Shown: in pieces, positions 34,354-43,799 of the stretch | Numbering within the stretch: the stretch's first letter is position 1 | How the letters are laid out: the number at the start of each line of letters is the position of its first letter | Source: CAVYXZ01 sp965223835 | GTDB lineage: Bacteria; Chloroflexota; Anaerolineae; Aggregatilineales; Phototrophicaceae | DNA: 64,000 nt | Direction: 5' to 3' | Assembly (NCBI GenBank): GCA_965223835.1 | Contig: CBDCXQ010000001.1 | Coordinates: 4,836,001 to 4,900,000 of the forward strand | Translations under genes and position numbers: made by a program | Notes under the pieces: generated by a model | Told to the model about the DNA's origin: nothing | Database searches by the model: none | The model's input: the letters and a program-made list of their open reading frames with translations, nothing else

Positions 34354-35289
34354 ATGCTCGCCAAGCAGATTTTGCTCCGCTTCCTGCAACTCATCATTAC
34401 GATGTGGACGGTGGTCACGGTTGTCTTTTTCTTGTTGCGTGTCACCGGCGACCCCGTTGACATGTTATACGCCGGCGACCCGCGCCCGGAAGCGGTTGAA
34501 GAAGCGGCAGCCCTGCGCCAGAATCTCGGTCTTGATCGTCCGTTACCCATACAATACGTCAGCTATCTGGTTGATGTGATTACGCTCGACTTTGGCAATT
34601 CCATCGCGCTCAAACGCCCGGTCATTGACCTGATCCAGGTTGAACTACCCCACACCTTGCGCCTCACGCTCTCAGCATTTATCGTTGCCTATTGTCTGGC
34701 CGTGCCGCTGGGCGTGCTGATCGCCGTTTTCAAGAATTCACCACTGGATTACATCGTGCAAACCATCAGCATGGCCGGGATATCAATTCCGTCATTCTGG
34801 CTGGGCATTATGTTGATTCTGCTGTTCGCCGTCCAATTGGAATGGTTGCCAGCTTTGGGTGTCGGCGATGGCAATGTCCGCTATTTGGTGTTGCCAGTCC
34901 TGACGATTGTGATTCCGCGTGTCGCCTTCATGTCCCGTTTTGTGCGCGGCACCATGCTGGATGTCCTCAATGAAGATTATCTACGCACGGCCCGCTCGAA
35001 GGGTCTGTCAGAACGGACGGTCGTGTTTGGTCACGGCTTGAAAAACGCCTTCATCCCCATCCTGACCATTGCCGGTGTGCAGTTGGGTTATCTGGTCAGC
35101 GGTTCCGTTATCATTGAGCGGGTATTCGGCCTCCCCGGTATCGGCGACCTGCTGGTGGATTCAATCAGCGCCCGTGATTTCCCCGTAACCCAGGCGATGG
35201 TCTTGATTATCGCCTTTTCAATTGTGTTTATGAACCTGTTGGTAGATATTTTGTATGTCTTCATTGACCCGCGTGTGAGAACCGAATAA
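34354..35289 (+). CDS. ABC transporter permease (DppB type)
   Basis: This is a 311-residue DppB-like permease: first helix, then VTGDPVDMLYAGDPRPEAVE, RQNLGLDRPLPIQYVSYLVD and LDFGNSI in the periplasmic part. The EAA loop is DYLRTARSKGLSERTVVFGH, and SGSVIIERVFGLPGIGDLLV sits near the end. AAGG-containing sequence precedes the ATG. The stop is two bases from the next permease start. Confidence 0.93.
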   Translation: MLAKQILLRFLQLIITMWTVVTVVFFLLRVTGDPVDMLYAGDPRPEAVEEAAALRQNLGLDRPLPIQYVSYLVDVITLDFGNSIALKRPVIDLIQVELPHTLRLTLSAFIVAYCLAVPLGVLIAVFKNSPLDYIVQTISMAGISIPSFWLGIMLILLFAVQLEWLPALGVGDGNVRYLVLPVLTIVIPRVAFMSRFVRGTMLDVLNEDYLRTARSKGLSERTVVFGHGLKNAFIPILTIAGVQLGYLVSGSVIIERVFGLPGIGDLLVDSISARDFPVTQAMVLIIAFSIVFMNLLVDILYVFIDPRVRTE

Positions 35290-35291
35290 TC

Positions 35292-36176
35292 ATGGCACAA
35301 ACCAGCACGACGCTCCCCGTTACCGCACTGGACAACACCCGCCCACCCGGCTTCCTGACTCGTTTCGTGCGTAACCCACAGGCCGTCGTTGGCCTGCTAA
35401 TGGTCAGCCTCATGTTGTTTATGGCACTCGGCGCTGAACTCATCACCACTGCCGACCCGACCCGCCTCTCGCCGCGTGATCGCTACATCGAACCCGGCAG
35501 TGAACACGTTTTTGGCACCGATCATCTGGGCCGCGACATCTTCACGCGCATGATTTATGGGGCACGCGTCTCGCTGTCGGTTGGCCTGGCCGCCGTTACG
35601 CTATCCGCCCTCATCGGAACGCTGCTGGGGGCGATTGCCGGCTACTTCGGCGGTTGGGCCGATGTGATTATTTCGCGCCTGATCGACACCTTTCTCGCCA
35701 TTCCCGGATTAGTGCTAACGATTGCGCTGGTCTCGATTCTCGGGTCTGGCCTCGACAAAATGGTCATGGCGATCGGCATCTCCAGTTGGCCGCTGTATGC
35801 CCGGCTGGTGCGCAGCAGTTACATCACGCTCAAAGAAATGGAATATGTGCAGGCCGCCCGTAGCATCGGTGCCCGCACCCCGCGCATCATTCTGCGCCAC
35901 ATTCTCCCCAACGCTATTGGCCCGATTCTGGTCGTCATGACCATCGGGACCGCCGGGGCCATCCTCACCGAAGCGGGCTTGAGCTTCCTCGGCATCGGCC
36001 TGGAACCCCGCATCCCTACCTGGGGTCGGATGCTGGCCGAAGCGCAGGAATTTATCCGCCAGTATCCCTATATGTCCATCTTCCCCGGCATCGGCATCAT
36101 GTTATTCACGCTGGGTTTCAACTTGTTTGGCGAAGGTCTCCGCGACCTGCTGGACCCCAAAATCCGCCAGCGCTAA
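35292..36176 (+). CDS. ABC transporter permease (DppC type)
   Basis: The 294-residue DppC-like protein shows FGTDHLGRDIFTRMIYGARV early on, the EAA loop EYVQAARSIGARTPRIILRH, and LTEAGLSFLGIGLEPRIPTW. This pairs with the DppB-type protein as the membrane channel. No DppD/DppF ATPase genes follow; the next gene is a regulator. Genome-encoded ATPases elsewhere are presumed. Confidence 0.93.
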   Translation: MAQTSTTLPVTALDNTRPPGFLTRFVRNPQAVVGLLMVSLMLFMALGAELITTADPTRLSPRDRYIEPGSEHVFGTDHLGRDIFTRMIYGARVSLSVGLAAVTLSALIGTLLGAIAGYFGGWADVIISRLIDTFLAIPGLVLTIALVSILGSGLDKMVMAIGISSWPLYARLVRSSYITLKEMEYVQAARSIGARTPRIILRHILPNAIGPILVVMTIGTAGAILTEAGLSFLGIGLEPRIPTWGRMLAEAQEFIRQYPYMSIFPGIGIMLFTLGFNLFGEGLRDLLDPKIRQR

Positions 36177-36238
36177 CAACATTTTTGCGTTAAGATAAGC
36201 ATGAATCCTGTCGAATATAATCTTATTCTGAATAGCTT

Positions 36239-38674
36239 ATGCAACTTCAAGAATCGCTTTCTGAGCGTGAACACGAAATTTTGGCACTCCTGGCAGCGGG
36301 CTTCACCAACCGTGAAATTGCCCAACGCCTGCACCTCGCCTACAAGACGGTCAAGTGGCACAACACCCAGATGTACAGCAAACTCGGCGTTAGCAACCGC
36401 GATCAAGCGATAGAACAGGCGCAGCAACTTGGATTGCTTAAAAATCCTGAAGATACCCAATCTACGACGAAAACCCGCCACAATTTACCCCACCAGCGTA
36501 CGCCGTTCATCGGGCGGCAGGCGGAACTTGCTGACCTCTCCCGCCTTATCGCTAACCCTGATGCCCAGCTTATCACTATCCTGGCTCCCGGCGGTATGGG
36601 TAAGACTCGCCTGGCGCTGAGGGCTGCCGAGCAACAGCTAGCCAACTTTTCCGATGGCGTATTTTTTGTGCCGCTGGCGCCACTGAGTTCAACCAATGAT
36701 ATTGTGACCGCGATTGCGGAGAATATCGGCCTTGTCTTTCATGGAGAAAGCAAAACGCTACAACAACTGGTCGATTTTCTCAAAGAACGTTCGATGTTGT
36801 TGATCCTGGATAACTTTGAGCATATGCTGGAAGGGGCAGCAATAGTAACCGACATCATCCAGACCGCAGCCCATATCAAAATACTCGTTACATCGCGTGA
36901 ACGCCTGAATGTATATGGCGAATATGTCTACTATTTGAGTGGACTGGTTTTTCCGATACGGGCGACGCCCCAGGATGTCCTCGAATTCGATGCTGCCAAA
37001 CTCTTTGTGCAGAACGCAAAACGAACCCATAGCGATTTTGAGTTGCACCTGGACGAATTCGATTTTCTGGCACGAATCTGTAAATTAACCGCCGGGATGC
37101 CACTTGGCATTGAATTGGCAGCCGGCTGGATTGATGTGCTATCACTGGAGCAAATCTCCGGCGAGATTCAGCGGGGTATTGATATTTTAGAAACGGAGCT
37201 GCACGATATTCCCGCACGACACCGGAGTTTGCATGCTACATTTGAACGTACTTGGATTCGTCTTACCGAGAATGAACAACAAGTCTTCATGAAATTGTCG
37301 GTCTTTCGCGGTGGATTTACGTTGGAAGCAGCGCAAACAGTTGTGGGGGCGAGTGTTCGTCAACTCCGAAAATTGGCCCAAAAAGCGCTTATCCAGTCTG
37401 ACGGCAATGAACGCTATACTATTCATGAACTGTTACGTCAATTTGGTGCGAGCAAGCTAGAAGAAAATCAGGAACTGGCGCCGGTCCAGGCGAAGCATGC
37501 TGCCTACTTCACTGACTTCATGGTTGAGCAGGAACATAATTTGAAAAACGGTGATCAGTTAACCGGCTTGACCCTTATCGACCATGACTTCGAGAATGTA
37601 CGTCTCGCATGGCGCCATCTGGTAAAGCATCATGCATGGGAACAATTGCCCAGGTTTCGATATGGTTTATGGTTTTACTGTGACATGCGTTCACTTAGTC
37701 ACGATGTGCTTGCGATGTTCGACCAGGCGCTACAGATTTTGAACACATTGCCCTCCTCAGGACCGGTACAGGTGACAACCGGACGCATGATTGCCTGGTC
37801 AAGCTGGTTCTATCATAATCTGGGATTCAGGGAACGGGCGAGAAATCTTGCAGAAGAAGCCATCGGTATTCTGCAGCCCGTCGAGGCCAACCTGGCAGAT
37901 CTGATCATCGCGTATCATTCGATTGTGGGCATCAGTTTCTACGCGGAAGACAGGGCACCCGGTCTATCCTTTGCCAAACATAATTATGAGTTGGCACAGA
38001 GATTAGAAGACCCTACCTGGCTCGGACAAACGGCAACATTTCTCGCATTCGTTGGCGATCCTATACAAGAAGCCGACACCTTCGATCAAGCGAAACTAAT
38101 GTTTGAAGCGACCGGTGATCGACATGGCTTGTGGATGTGTTGTCTACTGGAAGGAGAAGTGCTGCTAAAACAACACAAGGTACAAGCAGCCTACGCCATG
38201 TTGAAGCATGGAGAAAGTCTCATAGCACCATTCAATAGTGCCTGGCATCTTGCCAACACCAACAGAATTATGGGGATTATCGCCTTATTACAGAACGACA
38301 ACGAGCGTGCCAAACAACATTTTTTATTAGCACTGAAACTCTTGTGGCAAGTAGGCGATACTTTCAACATCTATGCTTACCTGCTGCGCATCGCCCAGGT
38401 TCATGTCTACGAAAACAGGCTTTCTACGGCTGCTACAATTATGTCGATATTAACCGATGTTGCACAGACATTGCGTGACCTCTATTATGAGATGGATAAA
38501 TCCTATTTTGGGGTGCATAAATCGGCTTATGCCCGGATAAGCTATGATGACTTGCGCTACGAACTTACGCAGAAACTAACAGGAGCGCAGCGTGAGCATC
38601 TGGTTGAACCGGTCGAGAAACCGACCCTGAGCGAATTGATATCTGAATTGCTTGCCGATCTCAAGGAAGCCTGA
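36239..38674 (+). CDS. N-terminal LuxR-type HTH / NB-ARC-type ATPase / TPR-like regulator, copy 1
   Basis: The 811-residue protein begins with a LuxR-type HTH at residues 5-55 (LSEREHEILALLAAGFTNRE, then IAQRLHLAYKTVKWHNTQ). A STAND ATPase follows: Walker A APGGMGKT at 116-123, Walker B LLILDN at 187-192, sensor TSRERL, and GMPLGIELAAGWIDVLSLEQ. From about residue 400 the rest is helical, TPR-like. HTH first is the reverse of MalT/LAL regulators, where it is last. Such proteins sense a ligand by the C-terminal repeats and act on transcription. A TATAAT (36216-36221) lies 17 bases before the ATG, and there is no Shine-Dalgarno. The paralogue at 41022 shares the layout. Confidence 0.88.
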   Translation: MQLQESLSEREHEILALLAAGFTNREIAQRLHLAYKTVKWHNTQMYSKLGVSNRDQAIEQAQQLGLLKNPEDTQSTTKTRHNLPHQRTPFIGRQAELADLSRLIANPDAQLITILAPGGMGKTRLALRAAEQQLANFSDGVFFVPLAPLSSTNDIVTAIAENIGLVFHGESKTLQQLVDFLKERSMLLILDNFEHMLEGAAIVTDIIQTAAHIKILVTSRERLNVYGEYVYYLSGLVFPIRATPQDVLEFDAAKLFVQNAKRTHSDFELHLDEFDFLARICKLTAGMPLGIELAAGWIDVLSLEQISGEIQRGIDILETELHDIPARHRSLHATFERTWIRLTENEQQVFMKLSVFRGGFTLEAAQTVVGASVRQLRKLAQKALIQSDGNERYTIHELLRQFGASKLEENQELAPVQAKHAAYFTDFMVEQEHNLKNGDQLTGLTLIDHDFENVRLAWRHLVKHHAWEQLPRFRYGLWFYCDMRSLSHDVLAMFDQALQILNTLPSSGPVQVTTGRMIAWSSWFYHNLGFRERARNLAEEAIGILQPVEANLADLIIAYHSIVGISFYAEDRAPGLSFAKHNYELAQRLEDPTWLGQTATFLAFVGDPIQEADTFDQAKLMFEATGDRHGLWMCCLLEGEVLLKQHKVQAAYAMLKHGESLIAPFNSAWHLANTNRIMGIIALLQNDNERAKQHFLLALKLLWQVGDTFNIYAYLLRIAQVHVYENRLSTAATIMSILTDVAQTLRDLYYEMDKSYFGVHKSAYARISYDDLRYELTQKLTGAQREHLVEPVEKPTLSELISELLADLKEA

Positions 38675-38681
38675 AGCAGAA

Positions 38682-38714
38682 ATGTCCGGCGTGTTTATTT
38701 TTCACACCGGACAT
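38682..38714. terminator. Stem-loop terminator between convergent genes
   Basis: ATGTCCGGCGTG (38682-38693) pairs with CACACCGGACAT (38703-38714) with one G-U pair, around a T-rich loop. It lies eight bases past the regulator stop and 28 bases from the dehydrogenase stop, and probably serves both. Confidence 0.65.
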
Positions 38715-38741
38715 CTTACAGCCACAACCTGCTAACCTAGC

Positions 38742-39776
38742 TTAATTGGGTGTCAACACGGCTCGATAGCGGACATTGCCCGCCCGCAGCCGGTCATGCA
38801 CCGCATTCACCTCGTCCAGCGCATAGGTTTCGGTCATCGGACGAATATTATTTTGCACTGCCAGTTGCATCAGTTCTTGATAGTCGCGGCGAGAGCCAAT
38901 CGCACTGCCTATGACACGCTGTTCAGTGAACAACAGTTGCAGCGGGACAACGGGCACGGGTTCGGTGGTCAGGGCGGTCAGCACCAAGGCTCCCTGTGGT
39001 CGCAAGCCCTGCATGGCCCCAATAATCGCCTCGGTGTTGAGTGTCGTTGACAATACGACGTCAGCCCCGCCCATCGCCAATAATTTCTTCCCGGCTTCGG
39101 CTCCAGCACCATTGATCGTATGGTCTGCGCCCAGTTTTCTGGCAACGGCCTGCTTGGATTCAGTTGACGTAATGGCAATAACCTCAGCGCCCAGCGCTTT
39201 GGCAATGGGGATCGCCATGTGCCCCAGGCCACCAATGCCCAGGACGGCAGCTCGCTGACCAGGGCGTAGCGCGGCATTTTTGAAGCCGCCATACATCGTC
39301 AATCCAGCACAGAGAAATGGCGCGGCATCAACGAATTCCAGATCATCGGGCAAGGGTATGGCGTATTCGCCGCCGATCGTGACATACTCCGCATAGCCGC
39401 CGGGCAATGTGATCCCTGCCTGTCGAGGCCCATTGGTCAGGTTGGTAATGCAGGTCTGCTCTTTACCAGACGGCAATACCGGCAATAGGCAGTGTCCGCA
39501 ACCGAACTGCCAGTAAGCCCCGACGCGATCACCGGGCTTTACATGCGTAACTTCCGCGCCCACCTGTTCAATTTCGCCCACGATTTCGTGTCCCATAATT
39601 AACGGGAATGGGTTAAGGCCAAAAGCCTCTAGTATCCCGTCGGCAATATGAATGTCGGAGTGGCAAACGCCCGCCGCCCGCACCTTAATCAGCACATCGT
39701 TAACGCCCATTGTAGGATCAGGCATATCCTTAATCACCATCGGTTGATTGGCTTGCTCAAGTACTGCTGCTTTCAT
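38742..39776 (-). CDS. Zinc-dependent alcohol dehydrogenase with altered structural zinc site
   Basis: This is a 344-residue medium-chain dehydrogenase. Catalytic zinc ligands are Cys38 (GVCHSDIH), His63-Glu64 (GHEIVGE) and a Cys near 152 (FLCAG). The Rossmann motif is GIGGLGHMAIPIAKALGAEV; the second strand ends AITST without an Asp, which suggests NADP(H). The lobe loop reads CGHCLLPVLPSGKEQTC: Cys93, Cys96 and Cys109 remain, the third of four structural cysteines is missing, and two residues are added. The gene lies between two paralogous regulators. Substrate unknown. AAGGAGCC lies upstream of ATG 39776. Confidence 0.9.
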   Translation of the reverse strand: MKAAVLEQANQPMVIKDMPDPTMGVNDVLIKVRAAGVCHSDIHIADGILEAFGLNPFPLIMGHEIVGEIEQVGAEVTHVKPGDRVGAYWQFGCGHCLLPVLPSGKEQTCITNLTNGPRQAGITLPGGYAEYVTIGGEYAIPLPDDLEFVDAAPFLCAGLTMYGGFKNAALRPGQRAAVLGIGGLGHMAIPIAKALGAEVIAITSTESKQAVARKLGADHTINGAGAEAGKKLLAMGGADVVLSTTLNTEAIIGAMQGLRPQGALVLTALTTEPVPVVPLQLLFTEQRVIGSAIGSRRDYQELMQLAVQNNIRPMTETYALDEVNAVHDRLRAGNVRYRAVLTPN

Positions 39777-39871
39777 CAGTAAGGCTCCTTAAGAATTTTC
39801 AATACGTAAAATTAGATGGATCGGTTCGGAACTATATAAGGTTTGGCACTACCGGTTAGCGCGGTCAACTG

Positions 39872-40837
39872 TCAGTCCGTGCTGTGGTCGCCAACGCTGA
39901 TACGCATGAGCGATGGGCCAGCACCACCCGGCGGGTTGACCGCAATCGAGAAATTAGCAATATAAATTGCTGCTGCATCGCCATCTTCAACATAAATCAC
40001 ACTGGCCGGGGCATCCACCCCATCAGCTTCGGTCGCTACAGTGTCGAGGGTGCCATCGGCATGTGCCAAAAAGACGGTGTTGGTTGTCGGTGTCACAACG
40101 TAGATGTTGCCATCGTTGTCGAGCGCAATCCCGTCAACGTAATTGCCTTCGGGCAATGTGGCCCACACGCTGGCTTCCCCGGCTGTGCCATCATCCAGAA
40201 TCGGTATCGCGACAATGGTCGTGGCTTCCATCGAACCGACATAAACGGTATCGTCTGCGACATCGATACCATTCGCCCCGATAGGGATACCAAAGCCGAT
40301 GCTTTCGTCACCTTCTAGCAACGGGTCCTGGATCCAAACTTCAGCCGACCCGCCAGCTTCAACCGTCCAAACCGCCCCCATGACTGTGTCGGTGATATAC
40401 ATGACACCGTCAGCATCAAACGCCACTGCATTCGGCAAGAGGATGGCCTCAGACCCCGGCACCCGTTCAACCTCACCGGTCATGCCATCAAAAACCCACA
40501 CACCGTTTACATCGGGATTACTGGAAGACAGCGCGCCATAAACATCACCGGCTTCGCTGACTGCCAGACCCAGTAACCCGATATCACCTTCCGCAAGACC
40601 TTCAACCACGCCGAATGGCTCGACGGTATCTGATCCAGCGGCCAGCTTGACGACCGCGCCCAGCGGACTCACGCTCACATAAATGTTGCCGTCAGCATCG
40701 ATCGCCACACCTTCAGTCAACTCATTCGCATCGATGTCGAAAGGCACCAGGGTTTCGACGTGCCCATCCCCCAATAAGGTGCCGATCAATACCCCGCAAA
40801 CAAACAAAACAACTAAAACACATTTTAAGAAGTTCAT
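39872..40837 (-). CDS. Exported SMP-30/NHL-like beta-propeller protein
   Basis: The product of about 321 residues has a signal peptide (MNFLKCVLVVLFVCGVLIGT). Six or so propeller blades with Asp-Gly repeats follow: EGVAIDADGNIYVSVSPLGA, NAVAFDADGVMYITDTVMGA, DGIALDNDGNIYVVTPTTNT. This pattern fits gluconolactonase/SMP-30/LRE-like proteins; metal-site residues are not certain, so lactonase activity is unproven. The protein is very acidic. GGAGG sits before ATG 40837; the ATG at 40852 is less likely. It is transcribed away from the second HTH-ATPase gene, sharing an intergenic region with it. Confidence 0.82.
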   Translation of the reverse strand: MNFLKCVLVVLFVCGVLIGTLLGDGHVETLVPFDIDANELTEGVAIDADGNIYVSVSPLGAVVKLAAGSDTVEPFGVVEGLAEGDIGLLGLAVSEAGDVYGALSSSNPDVNGVWVFDGMTGEVERVPGSEAILLPNAVAFDADGVMYITDTVMGAVWTVEAGGSAEVWIQDPLLEGDESIGFGIPIGANGIDVADDTVYVGSMEATTIVAIPILDDGTAGEASVWATLPEGNYVDGIALDNDGNIYVVTPTTNTVFLAHADGTLDTVATEADGVDAPASVIYVEDGDAAAIYIANFSIAVNPPGGAGPSLMRISVGDHSTD

Positions 40838-41021
40838 ATATGCCTCCATCATGGTTGGATACGTTGTCTCAATGTAAAATTAAAGTGGTCTGATCGTCAC
40901 CGGACTGGCGGTCTAGTATGGGTCCGGTATGGTCGAGTCAATCTCACTCAAAATGCCAGAATGCATCTTGATATACGTTTGGGGTAAGATAGGGTTAGTC
41001 CTGGCAAAAAAATCACTTTTT

Positions 41022-43676
41022 ATGAGTCATTCGATGGGCCTACAGGAATCCCTATCTGAGCGCGAACTCGAGATTTTGACACTGCTGGCGGCGGGCTATA
41101 CCAACCGCGAAATCGCCCAGCGCCTACACCTGACCTACAACACGGTCAAATGGTATAACACCCAGCTTTACGGGAAACTCGGCGTCAGCAACCGCGACCA
41201 GGCCATCAATCAAGCCCATCAACTCGGTTTATTCGCAACACCCACCAGCGAACAGGCTTCATCAACACCCCGGCACAATTTGCCGCATCAAACTACGCCG
41301 TTTATCGGGCGCGAACAAGAACTAGCTGATCTATCATTGCTTATGGCCGACCTGGCAACCCGGCTCATCACGATTCTGGCCCCCGGTGGCATGGGCAAAA
41401 CCCGACTCGCCCTGGCCGCAGCCGAGCAACTGTTACCAAATTTCCCAGATGGGGTCTTCTTCGTGCCCCTGGCCCCGTTGAGTTCTGCCAATGACATTGT
41501 TACGACCATCGCTGAGAATGTCGGCTTCAGCTTCTATGGCACCGATTCCCCCTCCGAACAATTGTTGGATTACTTTCGCGAACGCCATGTGTTGCTGGTG
41601 CTGGACAACTTCGAGCATCTCCTCGACGGTGCGCCGCTGGTAACCGACATCTTGCAAGTCGCACCCCAGGTCAAGGTGCTAACCACCTCCCGCGAGAAAC
41701 TCAATCTGAGTGGGGAGACGATCTACTCGTTATCTGGCCTGGATTTTCCAACCTGGGAGACGCCAGAAGATGCGTTAGCGTACGACGCAGTTAAACTATT
41801 TATGCAAAGCGCCCAGCGTGCCCGACCTACTTTTGAACTTCTGACGCAGGACCTGAATTTCCTGGCACGCATCTGCCGTCTAACCGAAGGTTTACCATTG
41901 GGTCTCGAACTGGCCGCCGGGTGGGTGGATGTACTCTCGCTGGAACAGATCGCGACCGAGTTGCAGCAGGGCATCGACATCCTTGAAACGGAGATGCGCG
42001 ACATCCCCGAACGTCACCGCAGCATCCGCGCTACCTTCGAAAGCACCTGGCAGCGCCTGACCGGTGGCGAACGGGCCGTTTTCAGCCGGTTGTCGGTCTT
42101 TCGCGGCGGGTTCACCCTGGCTGCGGCCCAGAATATCGCCGGGGCCAACGCCATAATGTTTCGCCGACTGGCCCAAAAAGCCCTGATTCAAACGGCTGAG
42201 AATGAGCGCTTCAACATTCACGAACTACTGCGGCAGTTCGCGGCCAGCAAACTGGAAGCATCCAGTGAAACGGAGAATGTGCAGCAGGCCCATAGTACCT
42301 ACTACATGCATTTCATGGCGGAACGTGATTCTGACATAAAGGGGCACCGACAGCAAGCAGGGCTTCGAGAAATCCGAGCAGATTTCGAGAATATCCGGCA
42401 GGCCTGGCTTTGGGCTGTCGATCACCAGCAGTATGACGCGATTAGCCGGGCACTGGACTGCCTGACCAATTACGCTGAGCGGACGTTTAGTCTGCAAGAA
42501 GTGCTGACCCTGTTGCAGCGAACTGTGTCTTCACTGCAACCGGCAACCGGGGAGCTGCCATCGCTTGTGTGGGATCAGGCCACAATCCGCTACGAACATA
42601 TAAACTGGTTAATTGGTGCGAAGATTGATAGCGATCTGATAGAGAGCATATTACCCCGTATGCGCTCACGTGAGGCATACCCCGATGTAGCCCACTGTCT
42701 GAATGTCCTGGGCCACGCAGCGGAGCGAAACTCCAATGCTGTGAAAAGTCAGGAGTATCGTGAAGAATGTCTGGCGTTGTGGCACATCGTGGGCGATACC
42801 TACTACATCGCGCCAGCCACCTTAGAAATGTTTCATGTTTACAAGCGGCGTGGACAGATTGAAAGAGGCCTGGACTGTGTGCGCGAATGCGTGCGCATCC
42901 ATCGGCGGCTTGGTGTTGGTAACAACCTGTGCGCCTCGTTATCCGTCCTGGGTTGGATGTTAACCTTCGTCGGCGAATTTACAGAGGCCGAAGCACTACA
43001 AGATGAAGCGCTGGCGATGCAGGACCAGATCGGTAAAGTCCCGTACTATGTGTTTGTGGTGGGGCAAAAAGCAAATCTGGCGTTCTGGCGAGGCGACTTC
43101 GAGACTGCTGTTCAATGGATACACGAGGGGCAGGATTTCGCTGATGGTCGTGACTATCTGGGCGTGCAACCCTCGTATTTTGCTATGTTGAGCTGGATCG
43201 TCAGCGTTAAAGGCGATTATCAAGGCGGCTATGATCTGGTCGAACCAGCACTGACCAACCTATTGCCCAATACTATTATGTATATTCTGGCGGCGCTGGC
43301 ATTGGCCCAACTGGGTCTGGGGGATTACCCGGCAGCATGGCAAGCGCTGCGTGGGTCTTTGACAAGTGCTCGTGATTACACCCGAGGACCAACACAGCAG
43401 CAAATCTGCCTGCCGCTGGCGGCGGTTCTGGAAGCCCAAACCGGCGATATACATCGGGCGGTCCAGCTCATTGGCCTAACGCAGGCTGCACCACGCGAGT
43501 TGATGGGCTGGCTGGCAAAATGGCAACTTTATCAAACCACGTGCGCACAACTCGAAAATCAACTGGGCATGGCTGTCTATGCTAAATTGATTGCAACCGG
43601 CGCAAACCTGAATCTGGATGCAGTAGTAGTCGACTTGCTGGCTGAGTCGGCGGATACTCAGACCGAGCAGAAATAG
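41022..43676 (+). CDS. N-terminal LuxR-type HTH / NB-ARC-type ATPase / TPR-like regulator, copy 2
   Basis: The 884-residue paralogue of the gene at 36239 has an HTH at residues 9-59 (LSERELEILTLLAAGYTNRE), Walker A APGGMGKT at 120-127, Walker B LLVLDN at 191-196 and TTSREKL. Its TPR-like C-terminal region is longer and diverged (ALALAQLGLGDYPAAWQALR). ATG 41022 or 41034 is possible; the paralogue starts at the equivalent of 41034, and the upstream frame from 40929 has no likeness. No Shine-Dalgarno is seen. A TAAGAT box lies at 40985-40990. The gene is divergent from the propeller gene, which it may control. Confidence 0.88.
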   Translation: MSHSMGLQESLSERELEILTLLAAGYTNREIAQRLHLTYNTVKWYNTQLYGKLGVSNRDQAINQAHQLGLFATPTSEQASSTPRHNLPHQTTPFIGREQELADLSLLMADLATRLITILAPGGMGKTRLALAAAEQLLPNFPDGVFFVPLAPLSSANDIVTTIAENVGFSFYGTDSPSEQLLDYFRERHVLLVLDNFEHLLDGAPLVTDILQVAPQVKVLTTSREKLNLSGETIYSLSGLDFPTWETPEDALAYDAVKLFMQSAQRARPTFELLTQDLNFLARICRLTEGLPLGLELAAGWVDVLSLEQIATELQQGIDILETEMRDIPERHRSIRATFESTWQRLTGGERAVFSRLSVFRGGFTLAAAQNIAGANAIMFRRLAQKALIQTAENERFNIHELLRQFAASKLEASSETENVQQAHSTYYMHFMAERDSDIKGHRQQAGLREIRADFENIRQAWLWAVDHQQYDAISRALDCLTNYAERTFSLQEVLTLLQRTVSSLQPATGELPSLVWDQATIRYEHINWLIGAKIDSDLIESILPRMRSREAYPDVAHCLNVLGHAAERNSNAVKSQEYREECLALWHIVGDTYYIAPATLEMFHVYKRRGQIERGLDCVRECVRIHRRLGVGNNLCASLSVLGWMLTFVGEFTEAEALQDEALAMQDQIGKVPYYVFVVGQKANLAFWRGDFETAVQWIHEGQDFADGRDYLGVQPSYFAMLSWIVSVKGDYQGGYDLVEPALTNLLPNTIMYILAALALAQLGLGDYPAAWQALRGSLTSARDYTRGPTQQQICLPLAAVLEAQTGDIHRAVQLIGLTQAAPRELMGWLAKWQLYQTTCAQLENQLGMAVYAKLIATGANLNLDAVVVDLLAESADTQTEQK

Positions 43677-43714
43677 CCACGAGCGCAAACAGCATGCACT
43701 CGTGGCAAGTTTTT
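43676..43714 (+). terminator. Intrinsic terminator after regulator copy 2
   Basis: GCCACGAG (43676-43683) pairs with CTCGTGGC (43699-43706), followed by AAGTTTTTTG. It begins at the stop codon of the regulator gene. Confidence 0.8.
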
Positions 43715-43799
43715 TGTTTCTGACTAAGCCCTGCCCATTTTCAAGCCACCAGAGCAATCATTAGAGTAAGAACCAAAATTCGACCGAGAATTCCCCAGA

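Noticed and set aside
39872..40837. Functional gluconolactonase
   Set aside because: The propeller pattern is clear, but I could not place the metal ligands, so an enzyme name would be a guess.
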